Shown here piece after piece: positions 63,582-64,000 of a stretch of 64,000 nucleotides of DNA (within the stretch, counting starts at the first letter, position 1; each line of letters opens with the position of its first letter). The translations under genes were made by a program, and so were the position numbers. This DNA comes from UBA3478 sp965662045. GTDB lineage: Bacteria > Bacteroidota > Bacteroidia > Flavobacteriales > Flavobacteriaceae. The stretch is from NCBI GenBank assembly GCA_965662045.1, contig CBFIGE010000001.1, forward strand, positions 1 through 64,000, written 5' to 3'. The notes beneath the pieces are model-generated. The model did no database searches. It was not told the origin of the DNA and saw only the letters and a list, made by a program, of their open reading frames with translations.

Positions 63582-64000
63582 ATGAATAAGCTTTTTCTTG
63601 TATGTCCAACCGATTTTTTAGAATCAAAAATCAATGAGGTTAACTATAACTCCAATAATTATTTTTACACTTCACTTGGCAATTCATTAAATACCGATTT
63701 AAAAACATTTTTACACCTCAAAGAAATTTTGAATAAGCATTCCATTGAGAAAGTCCACTTTGTCCTTTCATCTTCTAATAAAATTATTTTAGACGCCCTG
63801 AAGGGGCAAAGTTTTTCTAGTATTAGAAATTTGAACAATTACCACAAAAAAATAAATCAGCTCAAAGCACATAAAATTTGTAAAACTCAAGACGAAACAA
63901 AATATTTATCAATTTCCTTTTATCTCAACAACAAAATAAAAGAAGTCCAGCAATTTCTGAATATTTCATCTTCGGCATCAGTAAAAGTGACAGGCCTTAT
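63582..64000 (+). CDS. Unidentified gene, 3' end outside the window (partial)
   Basis: ATG at 63582 starts a frame that is still open at the right edge (139 complete codons). It reads MNKLFLVCPTDFLESKINEV, continues with DLKTFLHLKEILNKHSIEKVHFVLSSSNKIILDAL, and is hydrophilic with no signal peptide. It begins 16 bases after the SnoaL-like gene, in the same direction, so it may belong to the metal operon. The alternation of strands and helices suggests an alpha/beta fold, but no family is recognised. Confidence 0.6.
   Translation, partial: MNKLFLVCPTDFLESKINEVNYNSNNYFYTSLGNSLNTDLKTFLHLKEILNKHSIEKVHFVLSSSNKIILDALKGQSFSSIRNLNNYHKKINQLKAHKICKTQDETKYLSISFYLNNKIKEVQQFLNISSSASVKVTGL

Overview
The window reads as chromosomal core genome of a marine-type member of the Flavobacteriia (Bacteroidota). 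Evidence is a complete gldKLMN type IX secretion/gliding cluster, the degenerate arginase-fold protein between topA and gldK, a mevalonate-pathway HMG-CoA reductase with a GHMP kinase, AT-rich intergenic DNA, weak or absent Shine-Dalgarno sequences, and promoters that fit the Bacteroidota consensus TTTG-N19-TAnnTTTG. A run of 98 Ns shows that this is a draft assembly. No integrase, transposase, prophage or CRISPR array was seen.

Layout. 1-1128: end of an unidentified gene, a lipoprotein TIM-barrel sugar-phosphate isomerase-like protein and a 54-residue membrane peptide. 1133-9464 (minus strand): a tripartite RND efflux system (adaptor, pump, TolC), then a CPXCG zinc-ribbon protein, arginase, a 77-residue protein and an FAD amine oxidase-like enzyme. 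9596-12085: a small LRR protein and an ABC-F ATPase. 12192-21969: DUF983 protein, then a minus-strand block topA - arginase-like pseudoenzyme - gldK - gldL - gldM - gldN - FAD oxidoreductase. 22335-27274 (plus strand): miaB, a sensorless sigma-54 activator, lptE, an acidic TPR protein and secG, closed by a strong terminator. 27398-31454: groES-groEL, a free-Met sulfoxide reductase-like GAF protein and purH. 31510-37043: the elongasome operon mreB-mreC-mreD-mrdA-rodA. 37047-43001: tail-specific protease, surE, a small membrane protein, lpxB and a short comEC. 42973-51085: peptide transporter, DPP IV peptidase, HMG-CoA reductase plus GHMP kinase, and a PpiD-like chaperone. 51152-56792: CNNM/CorC protein (with the assembly gap), small membrane protein, lptC, TPR protein, outer-membrane barrel and coaX. 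56898-56970: tRNA-Phe(GAA). 57180-60983: a BNR/VPS10-like protein and a LolA-like protein. 61015-64000: a Fur/Zur-type regulator divergent from merC-like, COG0523 GTPase, SnoaL-like and unknown genes.

Most genes serve the cell envelope: LPS transport and synthesis (lptE, lptC, lpxB), cell-wall elongation, type IX secretion, efflux, and periplasmic folding and proteolysis. The accessory-looking part is the right end, where a metal-responsive regulator and a MerC-like/COG0523 operon share a compact divergent promoter with nested palindromes. It looks like a zinc-starvation module and is the best candidate for something not fully described. The other notable points are the arginase-fold protein whose metal ligands are partly lost, two minus-strand terminators written inside the 3' coding ends of convergent genes, and an N-run that is probably much longer than the sequence it replaces.
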